Shown here: positions 26,459-36,179 of the stretch, in pieces | Numbering within the stretch: the first letter of the stretch is position 1 | Layout of the letters: the number at the start of each line of letters is the position of its first letter | Assembly: GCF_000802205.1 (NCBI RefSeq) | Contig: NZ_CP012850.1 | Span: 558,001 to 622,000, forward strand | Direction of reading: 5' to 3' | Length of the DNA: 64,000 nucleotides | Origin: Candidatus Nitrosocosmicus oleophilus | GTDB lineage: Archaea > Thermoproteota > Nitrososphaeria > Nitrososphaerales > Nitrososphaeraceae | Made by a program: the position numbers and the translations under genes | Notes under the pieces: generated by a model | Databases searched by the model: none | The model's input: only the letters and a program-made list of their open reading frames with translations | What the model was told of the DNA's origin: nothing

Positions 26459-27106
26459 ATGGAGATCTTCGACTTTATACACTTCATTGAGGGAATGGAT
26501 TACTTAGCGATATTTCTTTTGACATTCATTTCTGCGGTGCTAATTATTGTTCCAATTCCTTATTTTCCCATTCTAATGACAGCAGTTTTAGTCACTGATT
26601 TAGATCCAAATTTAATAGTTCTATTTGGCGCACTTGGAGCCGTAAGTGCTAAATCAATTATATATATGATTAGCTATTATGGAACAAACATTGGTAATTT
26701 AAAAAGAAACTTTAATTCAGAGGATTATCCAGAAACTTATAGGATCCTAAGAAAATATGGGGGTTTAACGATATTTCTGGCAGGTATTACACCTATTCCG
26801 GACAATATTATTTTTATTCCATTTGGAATGTATAGATATAATCCTCTAAAATTCATCTTGATCACATTTTCTTCCAAAATGCTATTGAACGTAATAGTAG
26901 TGTGGGGAACAATAATTATTGGCAAACCAATAATAGGAAATTTTTCTGAAATGTCTTTAGATATTAATACATTAATTGCTGCAGTAATAATATCATTAGT
27001 CTTATTTACTATTTTATTCATATTCTTCTTAAAGATTAAATGGGCTGTTTTTCTCGAAAGATTTTTTGTAAAAATAAGATCGTTGAGAAAAAATAGGAAT
27101 TCATAG
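26459..27106 (+). CDS. DedA/VTT-domain membrane protein
   Basis: This 215-residue polytopic protein has the VTT (SNARE-associated) domain pattern: an early re-entrant-like hydrophobic region with IVPIPYFPILMTAVL, then FLAGITPIPDNIIFIPFGM (about 102-120), and C-terminal transmembrane helices with a basic tail. DedA-family proteins are linked to lipid transport or scrambling and membrane homeostasis in bacteria. The role in archaea is not established. It lies inside the inverted segment. Confidence 0.78.
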   Translation: MEIFDFIHFIEGMDYLAIFLLTFISAVLIIVPIPYFPILMTAVLVTDLDPNLIVLFGALGAVSAKSIIYMISYYGTNIGNLKRNFNSEDYPETYRILRKYGGLTIFLAGITPIPDNIIFIPFGMYRYNPLKFILITFSSKMLLNVIVVWGTIIIGKPIIGNFSEMSLDINTLIAAVIISLVLFTILFIFFLKIKWAVFLERFFVKIRSLRKNRNS

Positions 27107-27204
27107 TGACACTTGCCGTTTACCTACTCCCCGTATTAAGCTTCATTGTCGGATGAATTAAGCTGGAGCAAGATTATTATGAAAAACTAATGAAATATTG
27201 ATAC

Positions 27205-28068
27205 ATGGTTACTTTTAATTATTCAAATGTAAATGAGGTCTCAAAAGCTGATATTGTCATAATTGGTGTACCTGATGAATCTAAATCCCATGCGAAGAGA
27301 AAGGGTACAATAATGGGTCCTGATATTCTTCGGAGATCATCTAACGAATCTAACTTTTTTGAGAGAGGAGGAAAAACTATTCCTATATGTCCAATGCGCG
27401 GAGCAATAGATGGGAAATGTATTTTTGATTATGGTAATATCAGGAGAGAAGACTTGTACCGACTAATATTTGAGCTAGTTTCCTCAAAAAAAATTCCCAT
27501 CGTCATAGGAGGAGATCACTCGATTACTACTGTTATATTGCGTGCAATAGGAGACTACATTGGTAAGACAGGACTTGTGTATTTTGATGCTCATCCCGAC
27601 TTTGTTTCAACGACAAATGACTATTATGGTTCCGTGTTGCATGACGCTTCAAGATGGATAGATTTTAACGAAAGTATTTTGATAGGAACGCGTTCGGCCG
27701 AGCCAGAAGAATTAGAAAATGCTATCAAAGTAGGATTAGACATTGTTACGCCTCTAGATATAAATGAATTTGGAATTGCTAAAATTATGGATAAGGTGAA
27801 AGAAAAAAGTAACAAAGGTAAGAAGTATATTTCCATTGATCTTGATTGTTTGGATCCAGCATTTGCTCCGGGAGTTTCAGTCCCCTCAGCAGGTGGTCTA
27901 TCAAGTATTGATTTGATAACTCTGATTAAGGTGGCAATTGGTTCAGGTATTCTCGGTCTTGATATAGTAGAACTCTTACCGGAATTTGACATCAATAACG
28001 CAACTTCAATTCTTGCTTCTAGAATCTTGCTTGAATCTATTGCTTCAATTGATCTCGCGCAAGGCTAA
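27205..28068 (+). CDS. Arginase/agmatinase family ureohydrolase
   Basis: This 287-residue protein has the binuclear-metal motifs GGDHSIT (about 106-112), FDAHPDF (about 129-135), and SIDLDCLDPAFAPG (about 210-223). These provide the His and Asp manganese ligands. Members hydrolyse agmatine, arginine or related guanidino compounds to urea; agmatinase for putrescine formation is the most common archaeal assignment. The substrate is not decided by these motifs. The urea released could matter in an ammonia oxidiser, but that is speculation. Confidence 0.88.
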   Translation: MVTFNYSNVNEVSKADIVIIGVPDESKSHAKRKGTIMGPDILRRSSNESNFFERGGKTIPICPMRGAIDGKCIFDYGNIRREDLYRLIFELVSSKKIPIVIGGDHSITTVILRAIGDYIGKTGLVYFDAHPDFVSTTNDYYGSVLHDASRWIDFNESILIGTRSAEPEELENAIKVGLDIVTPLDINEFGIAKIMDKVKEKSNKGKKYISIDLDCLDPAFAPGVSVPSAGGLSSIDLITLIKVAIGSGILGLDIVELLPEFDINNATSILASRILLESIASIDLAQG

Positions 28069-28251
28069 CTCTTATTGTTTCTAAAATTTAATACTAGATA
28101 TACGATTATTAATATCTATTTTTCTAACCAATTTAAGCTAGAGTTCTACGATAACATTTCAGATAAGATAATTTTTTATAAATATTTATGATCATTTGGA
28201 TAGAAAAGTTAACCAAATTATATAAGCAAGTTGTCCCTGTTTTGATCTAAA

Positions 28252-29727
28252 ATGTCAAAGACAATACTAGAATTTCCTCCAGGACCAAAATTTTCTCTAA
28301 GATTACTAAGTCAATTGTCAAAAGATCCAATCAAAACCTTAAGTAATTTTGCGCAAAGTTATGGAGAGATCACTCACTTTAAAATTGGTAATGGTCATGT
28401 ATATTTAATTAATAATCCAGATTACATTGAAAAGATTTTGATATATAATCATAAAAATTTTAGAAAAGGTAAAAGACTGCAAACAGCCAAAAGATTGTTG
28501 GGCGAAGGCTTAGTAACAAGTGAGGGTGAGAAACATGATGGTCAAAGAAAAATAATTCACCCGTTGTTTTTACCAAAGAGAATTGCTTCTTATGGTCAAA
28601 TCGTTGTAGACAAGACATCCTTGATGTGCAAAGAATGGGAAGATGGCCGCATCATGGATATTCATAAAGAAATGATGAATGTTACTCTAAGAATAATTTG
28701 TAAATCCATTATGAATTATGAAATTGATTCCGAAGAGGCATCTAAATTTTCGTCTGCATTAGAAGTTTCAAAGAAATACTTTAAACGCCTTCAACATCCA
28801 ATAGGACACATTTTGGATCATTTTGAAATTCTACCAGAAGTACATAAAAGTAGGGAATCAATAAAAACACTTGATTCCATAGTTTATCAATTAATCGAAG
28901 ATAGAAAAAGGACTACCAGTATGGATAGAGATGAAGGATCAGGTATAGAAGTGGAGAAAGAGGATGACTTGTTATCAAGGCTAATACAAGCACAATTACT
29001 ATCAATCATGAAATCAAATGTGAAGCAAAATAATGAATTCGACCAGCATCAGACAAACGCAATATCAGACCTTAACCCCATGACTGATCAGCAAATTAGA
29101 GACAATGTTATAACCATGCTCATAGCAGGACACGAAACCACATCAAATGCAGTTACTTGGACGTATTATCTCATATCCCAACATCCGGAGGTAGAACAAA
29201 AAATGTTTGAAGAAATAGATTCCGTACTTTTAAAAAATATGGATGGAAAGAAAAAGATCTATAGAAATCCAACAATCAAAGATCTTCCCAAATTCAGGTA
29301 TATTGAAAAAATATTTAGAGAATCAATGCGCATTTATCCACCTGTTTGGAGCATTGGCAGGTTGGCTGAAGAAGATTATTTAATTGATAAATATACGATT
29401 CCAAAAGGATCTTCAATCCTAATGAGTCAATATGTTATGCACCATGATAGTCGATATTATGCTAATCCGAGCGAATTCAATCCTGACAGATGGACTGATG
29501 AGTTTGAAAGACATTTACCAAGATTTAGTTATTTCCCATTTGGAGGAGGAATACGTGGTTGCATAGGGGAATCTTTCGCATGGCAAGAGGGCATACTATT
29601 AATTGCTACCGTTTCAAGCTATTGGAGATTGGAGCTTATCCCAAATCAAAAAATTAGAATGGATCCCGGAATCACACTTAATCCAAAAAATGGTATAAAG
29701 ATGAAGTCAAGGATTAGATCGATATGA
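28252..29727 (+). CDS. Cytochrome P450
   Basis: This 491-residue protein has the full set of P450 signatures: the oxygen-binding I-helix AGHETTSN (about 290-297), the K-helix ExxR (RESMRIYPP, about 354-362), and the heme loop FPFGGGIRGCIGE with the axial Cys near residue 436. There is no N-terminal membrane anchor, as in soluble prokaryotic forms. It is closest in style to bacterial CYP102/CYP4-like fatty-acid or terpene oxidisers, so acquisition from bacteria is likely. A redox partner is not encoded next to it. It lies inside the inverted segment. Confidence 0.94.
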   Translation: MSKTILEFPPGPKFSLRLLSQLSKDPIKTLSNFAQSYGEITHFKIGNGHVYLINNPDYIEKILIYNHKNFRKGKRLQTAKRLLGEGLVTSEGEKHDGQRKIIHPLFLPKRIASYGQIVVDKTSLMCKEWEDGRIMDIHKEMMNVTLRIICKSIMNYEIDSEEASKFSSALEVSKKYFKRLQHPIGHILDHFEILPEVHKSRESIKTLDSIVYQLIEDRKRTTSMDRDEGSGIEVEKEDDLLSRLIQAQLLSIMKSNVKQNNEFDQHQTNAISDLNPMTDQQIRDNVITMLIAGHETTSNAVTWTYYLISQHPEVEQKMFEEIDSVLLKNMDGKKKIYRNPTIKDLPKFRYIEKIFRESMRIYPPVWSIGRLAEEDYLIDKYTIPKGSSILMSQYVMHHDSRYYANPSEFNPDRWTDEFERHLPRFSYFPFGGGIRGCIGESFAWQEGILLIATVSSYWRLELIPNQKIRMDPGITLNPKNGIKMKSRIRSI

Positions 29728-29901
29728 AAACAGATATCATTAACCGTAACTTGCTCGAATACAAAATTACATAAATGACGAATCAAAAATGAGATGAAAT
29801 AGTGGCATAGACATGAGATTTAAATCGGTAAGAAAAGTTGAAAAATTAAATAAGAGAAAAGTTATCACCCATTCAATTATACAATTCACGCTTACATTAT
29901 T

Positions 29902-30327
29902 TTGCTCTATAGTTCATTTTTCATCATTGGGGTCCCAATTGAATTTGTAGTCCCCTATCTGATTGTTTTTGGTGTTTCCCTATATCTAGCCAATAAATAT
30001 TCTGGTAAGACATTAAGATTCTACAAAAATAGTAACGGTATAATTTTTGTTGATCTCGGATGGTTTTCCAACTTCTCCTATATATTGGCTACCATAACAC
30101 GTATCGTTATTACTTCTCTTGGCATAATTTTGAGACTTGGATTACTCGAAAAAACAGGAATGGATTATAAATTGACTTTCTTTTTCTTTGGGGAGGCTAT
30201 GACGATATTTTTACTGGTTACAATTATTTTTGATTTTTTATTAATTTACGGGAAAGCTGCTTTAGCTGGTATGCATAGAAGAATGTTAATTCATTATAAA
30301 TTAATACTGAGTGGAAAGAAGAAGTAA
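29902..30327 (+). CDS. Four-TM membrane protein, unknown
   Basis: This 141-residue protein from a TTG start has hydrophobic segments at about 3-26, 50-80 and 93-120 and ends with a basic tail (SGKKK). An overlapping shorter frame beginning at 29814 has a basic start and one hydrophobic run but is less convincing. I recognise no family. Confidence 0.5.
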   Translation: MLYSSFFIIGVPIEFVVPYLIVFGVSLYLANKYSGKTLRFYKNSNGIIFVDLGWFSNFSYILATITRIVITSLGIILRLGLLEKTGMDYKLTFFFFGEAMTIFLLVTIIFDFLLIYGKAALAGMHRRMLIHYKLILSGKKK

Positions 30328-30487
30328 AAGAGGAAACCAGATAGATTTTTCTGCTCATTAGAATTATTTCGAATTTAACTGCATATTTGGCTATTCGAGT
30401 TGATGTCGATATTATTAATGTCCCTATCCAAGTATATTTTTTGGATCAATGAACAATCTCGATTTCGAGCAACAACTATTCTAAATT

Positions 30488-30527
30488 CTCACTGCTGCTG
30501 GATATTTCTCACTGCTGCTGGATATTT
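30488..30527 (+). repeat. 20-bp tandem duplication
   Basis: The unit CTCACTGCTGCTGGATATTT occurs twice head to tail in the gap between convergent genes. It is probably a replication-slippage product with no visible function. Confidence 0.9.
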
Positions 30528-30582
30528 CTAACATATCAGAATCGATTATGCAATAATAATGCAACGGTATAATCATGTTGTT

Positions 30583-31563
30583 TTAATCATTCACGGGTAT
30601 ATTACAACCTGTCCCGAATATTTTTAATTTTTTTGCATACAGATAAAACCGATCCGAGTAATCAATTGATTTGAAACTAAGAAATTTTCTCAATCCTAGA
30701 AAAGTCGGTAAAAAAACCTGAATATTATCAAATCGATCGTCATTATGATATTTCTCTAGCAGTAGATATAGGACTTTTAAGTATAAAGACCTTTTAATAC
30801 AATTAAAGTAACTAATTTGTATCGTAGGTTTTTTGTCGAAGCTATCTTGACTAACAATTGTTTTTATCATTACAACTCCTACTATTCTATCTTCATTTAA
30901 AACAATCAATAATTCATTACTTTTTATTAGTAAAACTAAGTTTGAATAATCCATATTGAACTTGTAGAATCTCCAAGAATCAAAATATCTATCATCCATT
31001 ATCTTTATAATATTTAGATCAGATAAGTATCTACGAATCTTGGCGACGTCAGCTAACTGTGGTGTCTTAATAACTAATTTGATTGCTCGCATATTTGCAA
31101 ATGGGGATAATTTCTTGCCCGTAAGTCCTAATTTTTCTAACCGTATATTATAATAAGTGCATGTGAAGAGTTTCAAAAATCCTAATTTTTCTAGCATTTT
31201 TTGAGAGGCAAAATTACCTTGAGAAACCAAAGCACAGCATTCATTTAAGTTATTCTTGATTCCATAATCAATACTACGATTTAAGAGGGCGGTGGCAAAA
31301 CCATTGTTTCTATACGGCTTATTTATCCGTAGCCCTTCAATCCATAATGAATTATTTGAACAATGAAGAATATGGATGACTCCTACGAGATCTGATTTTG
31401 AAATGAAAGATGATAACTGAGTTTCACAGACAAATAGCAGACTCGATGGCTCACTTATCCAATTATCCCAAGCCCTATCAATATAATCCCCCCATTCAAA
31501 CGTATTCATGCAAAAATTCAAGACTTTATTTTTATCAGAGGATCTAGCCCTACGGATATTCAT
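30583..31563 (-). CDS. GNAT-family N-acetyltransferase
   Basis: This 326-residue protein carries an N-terminal GNAT domain (about 1-140). The acetyl-CoA loop appears as INKPYRNNGFATALL (about 79-93), followed by NFASQKMLEKLGF (about 115-127). The second half (about 155-320) may be a degenerate second GNAT-like unit, giving a double-domain build. The substrate is unknown. Confidence 0.82.
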   Translation of the reverse strand: MNIRRARSSDKNKVLNFCMNTFEWGDYIDRAWDNWISEPSSLLFVCETQLSSFISKSDLVGVIHILHCSNNSLWIEGLRINKPYRNNGFATALLNRSIDYGIKNNLNECCALVSQGNFASQKMLEKLGFLKLFTCTYYNIRLEKLGLTGKKLSPFANMRAIKLVIKTPQLADVAKIRRYLSDLNIIKIMDDRYFDSWRFYKFNMDYSNLVLLIKSNELLIVLNEDRIVGVVMIKTIVSQDSFDKKPTIQISYFNCIKRSLYLKVLYLLLEKYHNDDRFDNIQVFLPTFLGLRKFLSFKSIDYSDRFYLYAKKLKIFGTGCNIPVND

Positions 31564-31849
31564 GTCAAAGAATGATCAAACTCCCAAATATTATTATAAT
31601 ATACCGATTCAATCAAGGTAATCTCTGCATGCTACTAAATGCGATTTTTTCAAAATGATATAATCGATATTAAACCGTCAAGAATGATAATACGGATGAA
31701 AAACCAAGAATGGGGTAGTCAGTTTCCTTATGTATTATAGATTCATGAAATCTTTCGGGTTGTGCTTTGAGGTGATAAGAGATGTTTGACTAATTTTTTT
31801 TAGACCTTGATCTTTTAGTTTATTATAAAGTAAAATATATCCAAACTAT

Positions 31850-32059
31850 ATGCTGAAGAGTACGTATGACTATATTTTAACAATTTGCTACGTTTGGTTG
31901 ATTATTAATGGTTTTTTTATAGTCATTACATTAGAAATAATGATTATTTTAGGTTTCATATTCCCTCTTCTCATAATAATCATACTAAACAGAGAAAAGA
32001 AAATCAATATAAAAAATAGCAGCAAGAATCGAAATAAAGAGGGAAACCCTACATTATGA
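31850..32059 (+). CDS. Small membrane protein, hypothetical
   Basis: This 69-residue frame has two hydrophobic helices (about 7-27 and 29-47) and a strongly basic, Asn-rich tail. The composition is protein-like, but the AT-rich DNA makes hydrophobic frames easy to find by chance. No family is recognised. Confidence 0.35.
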   Translation: MLKSTYDYILTICYVWLIINGFFIVITLEIMIILGFIFPLLIIIILNREKKINIKNSSKNRNKEGNPTL

Positions 32060-32142
32060 TAAGTTCTGAATTCTTAATAATTTTAAATAAGATAGAATTG
32101 ATAAAATTTGAGTAGCTTAAAAAATATGATGTTTGTTACTTG

Positions 32143-32487
32143 TTAATCAAAATCAAAAAAATCGGTGAAAAATCCTCGTTTTTTCTTTTTGTAACCATAT
32201 TGATTAGATTCATATCGATGATGATCATAATCATCGTCGCTTCGGTATTTTCTTACTTCCCTTGAATAATCGTCATAATTTCCAGGACGTTCATTTGAAT
32301 ATGCAGGACGTTCATTTGAATATGCAGGGTCCTCATCATATTTTTTAGAAGCATTAGCGATTTTTTCTATTTCACCTCTATCTAGCCATATACCTTTGCA
32401 AGAAGGGCAGAAATCGATATCAACTCCATATCTTTGATTGGCGCGCATCATGGTTGAACAATTAGGACAAGTTAATTCGTTAACCAT
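32143..32487 (-). CDS. TFIIB-type zinc-ribbon protein (zf-TFIIB family)
   Basis: This 114-residue protein has two knuckles, CPNC (about 7-10) and CPSCKGIWLDRGEIEKI (about 27-43), the hallmark of the zf-TFIIB family found in many prokaryotes. A charged, Tyr- and Asp-rich low-complexity tail follows, with PAYSNER repeated twice from a 21-bp DNA duplication, and a C-terminal basic-aromatic end (KKKKRGFFTDFFDFD). The function is unknown; it is not a general transcription factor TFB. Confidence 0.82.
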   Translation of the reverse strand: MVNELTCPNCSTMMRANQRYGVDIDFCPSCKGIWLDRGEIEKIANASKKYDEDPAYSNERPAYSNERPGNYDDYSREVRKYRSDDDYDHHRYESNQYGYKKKKRGFFTDFFDFD

Positions 32488-32687
32488 AGAAAAAATAAGA
32501 TTTTTCCAATATTAATCTATTTTGTCATAATTCTTATCGTTAAATTGGATAATGTTGTCCGATATTAATTAAGCATGTTCATTACATTCTATCAATAACT
32601 ACATTTTTAATACCTTTTTTCATAAATATCGAGAATTGCACAAGCAAAATTGAAAAGCCTTTTAATTAATTGCATCGTAATTATTTC

Positions 32688-33446
32688 ATGAAACTGAATG
32701 GAAAGGTAACTATTATTACAGGTGCATCTGGTGGGATTGGAAAATCAGTAGCACAAAAAGTACTTGAAGAAGGTAGTAAAGTGGTTTTAGTTTCTAGAAA
32801 TAAAAATAAATTAAAAAAAACCGTAGAGGAGTTGGGCAAGAATGATAATTTGATACATATGGCGGCGGATGTATCTCATGAATCTGAGGTATTAAGTGTT
32901 ATTGAACAAACTTTGACTGCTTTTGATAAAATAGATAATCTCATAAATTGTGCAGCAATAATTAACGATCCTACACCATTCCATCTAATGACTGAAGATC
33001 AATGGACGAACTTGATGAATGTTAATCTAAAAGGAACGTTTCAGCCTATCAAAGCAGTGATTCCCTTGATGATCGAACAAAAATCAGGTAATATCATCAA
33101 TATATCATCATTATTGGGAATAAGAGCTATACCAAAGGTACCATTTTCAGTATATGGTGTCACAAAGGCAGGTATCATAATGTTAACAAAAAGTATAGCA
33201 GTAGAATACGGACAATACAATATAAGATGTAATTGTATAGCACCGTCTACCATTCGCAGTCCTATGATGGAACCATATTTACAGGACGAGAACGCAAAAA
33301 GGATGTTAGAGGGATCATTTCCATTAAAAAGGATTGGCGATCCAGAGGATGTTGCTAATGCCATTTTATTTTTAGCTTCAGATGATTCAAAGTGGATAAC
33401 CGGAACAGTGATGACGTTAGATGGGGGAATATCAGCTAAACTATAG
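32688..33446 (+). CDS. Short-chain dehydrogenase/reductase
   Basis: This 252-residue classical SDR starts at ATG 32688 (MKLNGKVTIITGASGGIGKS), with a TATA-like TTTTAATTAATT about 25 bp upstream. It has the TGxxxGxG cofactor loop, the NCAA motif, Ser in ISSLLG, catalytic YGVTK (about 153-157), and a C-terminal GTVMTLDGG typical of FabG-like proteins. The substrate is unknown. It is the last enzyme gene before the second IS copy. Confidence 0.9.
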   Translation: MKLNGKVTIITGASGGIGKSVAQKVLEEGSKVVLVSRNKNKLKKTVEELGKNDNLIHMAADVSHESEVLSVIEQTLTAFDKIDNLINCAAIINDPTPFHLMTEDQWTNLMNVNLKGTFQPIKAVIPLMIEQKSGNIINISSLLGIRAIPKVPFSVYGVTKAGIIMLTKSIAVEYGQYNIRCNCIAPSTIRSPMMEPYLQDENAKRMLEGSFPLKRIGDPEDVANAILFLASDDSKWITGTVMTLDGGISAKL

Positions 33447-34287
33447 TATTTTTTAACCAACTGGTATATGGTTCGTTTTAGACACTTGTGTTTGTACTAC
33501 TTAGTTAAGTTGACATAATGAATATCGAATAAGATTAGCTTCACAAAAGTTTTTGATCGAGGATAATAAATACATACAAACGAACGCAAAAAGATATCAG
33601 TCTAACAAATTATGTAAAAATAGTTTTCAATTCAAAAGAGGGCTCATTTACAATCAAATTATACTAAGTATTACGAGTAAAATAAAAGGTAACCAAGATG
33701 CAGTTGAAGTGTTATGTGTTTTAGGAATAGATGTTTCAAAACATTATGATAATTCATTCATAGACTCAAGCGTATTTACCACTTCATTGAGATAATCTCA
33801 TCTCTAGGTTACTCCCATAACAAATAGTCTGTTACCAATAGGAAAATCAATATGGTCATCAGGAAAAGTAAGAATCTATATATTGTGAAAGAATGCACAG
33901 ATCTGAATGTTCTAAACCAGATTTCATCTGTTTTGAAGAGCTCGCTATAGACCTAATATTTAAAGCAGCTGTTTTTCTTGTAAATGACACAGGGCTATAA
34001 TACTTGTATATATATAATATAATCGAACAAATTTCTGTTCGATTAAAACTTAATTCTAAATTAGTAGTGAAAATATTCAAGGTATTTCAAAAGTATCTCT
34101 TACCTGTGAGAAGTTAAACCTAAACCTCCTCATAGGTAATTATTAGACAATTATTAGAATTTCATGTACCAAGCTTAAACCTTTAATATAATCAACCTTT
34201 TACTGTTTTCAATACATCTATATTTTTTGTTGATAATTAATATGAATAAAAAGTTAATGCGATTTTGTTAATTTAAAATTTATTTTT
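33447..34287. other. Gene-poor stretch
   Basis: About 840 bp with no gene I can support. A frame at 33553-33795 (80 residues, TTG start) and one at 33859-34080 on the minus strand have no recognisable features and are treated as doubtful. Confidence 0.4.
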
Positions 34288-34515
34288 TTAGATAATCCAA
34301 TTGTATTTTGTATTTTGGGATATTGCTTGAGGAAATCTTTCAGCTTTGCCTAATGGGATAACCATTTCTTCTTTAGTTGGTGAGTGACTTCTCATTTCCA
34401 AATGAATGTTATTGGGCATAATCTGCTCGAGTAGTGCTTTTTCATCAGTTTTGAAGATAACTATCTTGAGGGAACCGACTTTCTTCACATATATAACTAA
34501 CGGGATAAGACTCAT
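34288..34515 (-). CDS. Hypothetical 75-residue protein
   Basis: The ATG at 34515 lies about 25 bp after a TATA-like TTATTTAATA on the minus strand, fitting a leaderless gene. The protein has a short beta-rich N-terminus (LVIYVKKVGSLKIVIFKTDE) and a polar remainder. I recognise no family. It is the last feature before IS copy 2. Confidence 0.45.
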   Translation of the reverse strand: MSLIPLVIYVKKVGSLKIVIFKTDEKALLEQIMPNNIHLEMRSHSPTKEEMVIPLGKAERFPQAISQNTKYNWII

Positions 34516-34658
34516 CTTTGTAATAGAGTATTAAATAAGTTTCTTCAAAATTCTTACGTTACTCCACTGACTACTTTTTACACCTTTGAAGTATACCAAC
34601 ATTAGACGAGAAGTGGACAGAGTCCTTGATCATTTTACAAAAATTCAATTAAAAAATA

Positions 34659-34667
34659 GTCTCATTA
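34659..34667 (-). repeat. 9-bp target-site duplication, partner at 24396-24404
   Basis: GTCTCATTA touches the left end of IS copy 2 and is the reverse complement of the 9-mer at the left end of IS copy 1. Confidence 0.85.
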
Positions 34668-35664
34668 TGCTTTGTTGCATAATTCCTTATTCTCCGGTTA
34701 TCATCATGATCATCATGTTATATTCTTCTAAAAATGTTATACAATGATACTTTTATCATGATCTCCTTTACCATGTTTTGAAACCTGTTTGCTGATGTGT
34801 ATTCACCAAACATTCTCTTTATAGCTGAGAACACAGTTTCAGATATCCATCTCTGTCCGTATTTTCTTTTTGTCTTCCATTTCAACAGATCCTTTGCTTG
34901 TAACTTTACTTCGTTGTTCCTTAACCTATTGTTTTTAGGAGAAACAATAGAGTTCCTTCTTACCTTTATACCTGGATTGATCTTTTTGTCCTCAAGATAC
35001 ACAAAGTTTGGATTTGAATCATAGGCTCCATCAGCTAGTACCGATTTTATCTTTACAGTGTTTGGTTCTCTCGAATCCAAAACATGATTGACTAGTTTCT
35101 TTAGCATTTTCCCATCATGTACCTTCTCATCTGTCACTTCCAAAGCAATGATTTTCCTGGTCTTTATGTCTACAGCAACGTGGATCTTGAGATATCCTTT
35201 TCTATTTTGTGTATTCCATTTCTCATCCATCTACTGACCTCTGTTAGTAATCTTGATACCTGTACTGTCTATTGATATTATTAGGTCATCATCGTCATCC
35301 ATCTTGTCTCTTTTAATATCGATGTTTAGCTTGTTGATTCGTTTACAGATGTGACCATAACTTGGTGGATTAGCAGGTAACCTTTTTCCTGTGGCCTTAA
35401 TTATACCTTGGGTTTGTCTGTATGGTAGGTGAAATAAATAGCGAATGTAACCAATGGCCAAGATGAAAGAATCTGGAAATACAAATGGTTTACCCTTTTT
35501 GTTTATATTCATATTCTCTATCTCTGAACCCCAACCATCAAGGAAATCATACGAGAAGAGGATCTCACCGCGTTGAACTAATGAGCGATTGTAAGAGGGC
35601 CAGTCTATCACAAATAATCAATCTGTTCATTCCAGCTAAATATGTTGAGTTAGGCGACAAAGCA
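34668..35664 (-). mobile_element. IS5-family (IS903-like) insertion sequence, copy 2
   Basis: This 997-bp element lies in inverted orientation relative to copy 1, with the same terminal repeats and the same interrupted transposase. It is nearly identical to copy 1 across its length. Its flanking 9-mers (GTCTCATTA left, GATCATCTA right) do not match each other but pair with the flanks of copy 1. Confidence 0.93.
34718..35611 (-). pseudogene. IS5-family DDE transposase interrupted by in-frame TAG (copy 2)
   Basis: This has the same 297-codon frame and the same TAG (at 35231-35233) as copy 1. The only protein difference I see is Ala for Ser in the TVFSAIKRMF segment. The catalytic D, D and E residues are all encoded, but on either side of the stop. 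Sharing the stop in both copies shows that the break predates their spread, or that one copy converted the other. Confidence 0.88.
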
Positions 35665-35673
35665 GATCATCTA
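35665..35673 (-). repeat. 9-bp target-site duplication, partner at 25402-25410
   Basis: GATCATCTA touches the right end of IS copy 2 and is the reverse complement of the 9-mer at the right end of IS copy 1. Confidence 0.85.
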
Positions 35674-36179
35674 CATTCATGAGTTCCCCAATAGCAAAAA
35701 ATCCTTTCCCTATAAGTGTAGTAATAAAAAAATCGATAAAAAACCTCGGTTAAGATGATTAACATATGTTTAGATAAGAACCATTATGAAGAAAAATCAA
35801 AGTCGTCCAAGTAGGACTGTTGAACATTATTCAGTTCGTTTGTTACACATTATGAAATAACATTACCCAAAATTAATATCATTGTACAGATAATTCTGTA
35901 AAGTCACAAAAATTAGAGTCATTCATTACTTTTATCTTTGATATGTCATACTATGAATGCAATACTTGGAATAGATTGTACTTTGTCTATGCAGATGTGA
36001 TTACAATAAACAAATAGTGTATTATCTGTGATGTTTGTACAATGTTTGAATCAATCATGGTGTCAAGATTAGTCATAGAATAATCTTGGGAACTGTTGCT
36101 TTCTACTTTGGCCATTATAAAATGACTATTAATCAAGTTGTAGTTTACATAGATAAAGGAGGACTTAAGTTAAGTAGAT
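35674..36179. other. Gene-free stretch downstream of IS copy 2
   Basis: About 500 bp without a supported gene. The right end holds a purine-rich AAAGGAGGAC about 20 bp before the next gene. Confidence 0.45.

Larger units (their letters stand above)
25402..34667. other. 9.27-kb segment inverted between two IS copies
   Basis: If this segment is turned around, IS copy 1 becomes flanked by TAATGAGAC on both sides and IS copy 2 by GATCATCTA on both sides, two perfect 9-bp target duplications. In the present order both pairs are split. This is what recombination between inverted IS copies produces. The segment holds eight to nine genes and no gene is visibly cut at its edges. A misjoin across the 997-bp repeats during assembly would look the same. 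Confidence 0.8.

Noticed and set aside
33553-34080. Two small frames in the 33.5-34.1 kb gap
   Set aside because: No promoter spacing, family or protein-like pattern supports either.
24405-35664. A composite transposon bounded by the two IS copies
   Set aside because: A composite transposon would have matching 9-mers at its outer ends; here the outer flanks are TAATGAGAC and GATCATCTA, which differ. The pairing fits an inversion between two separate insertions.
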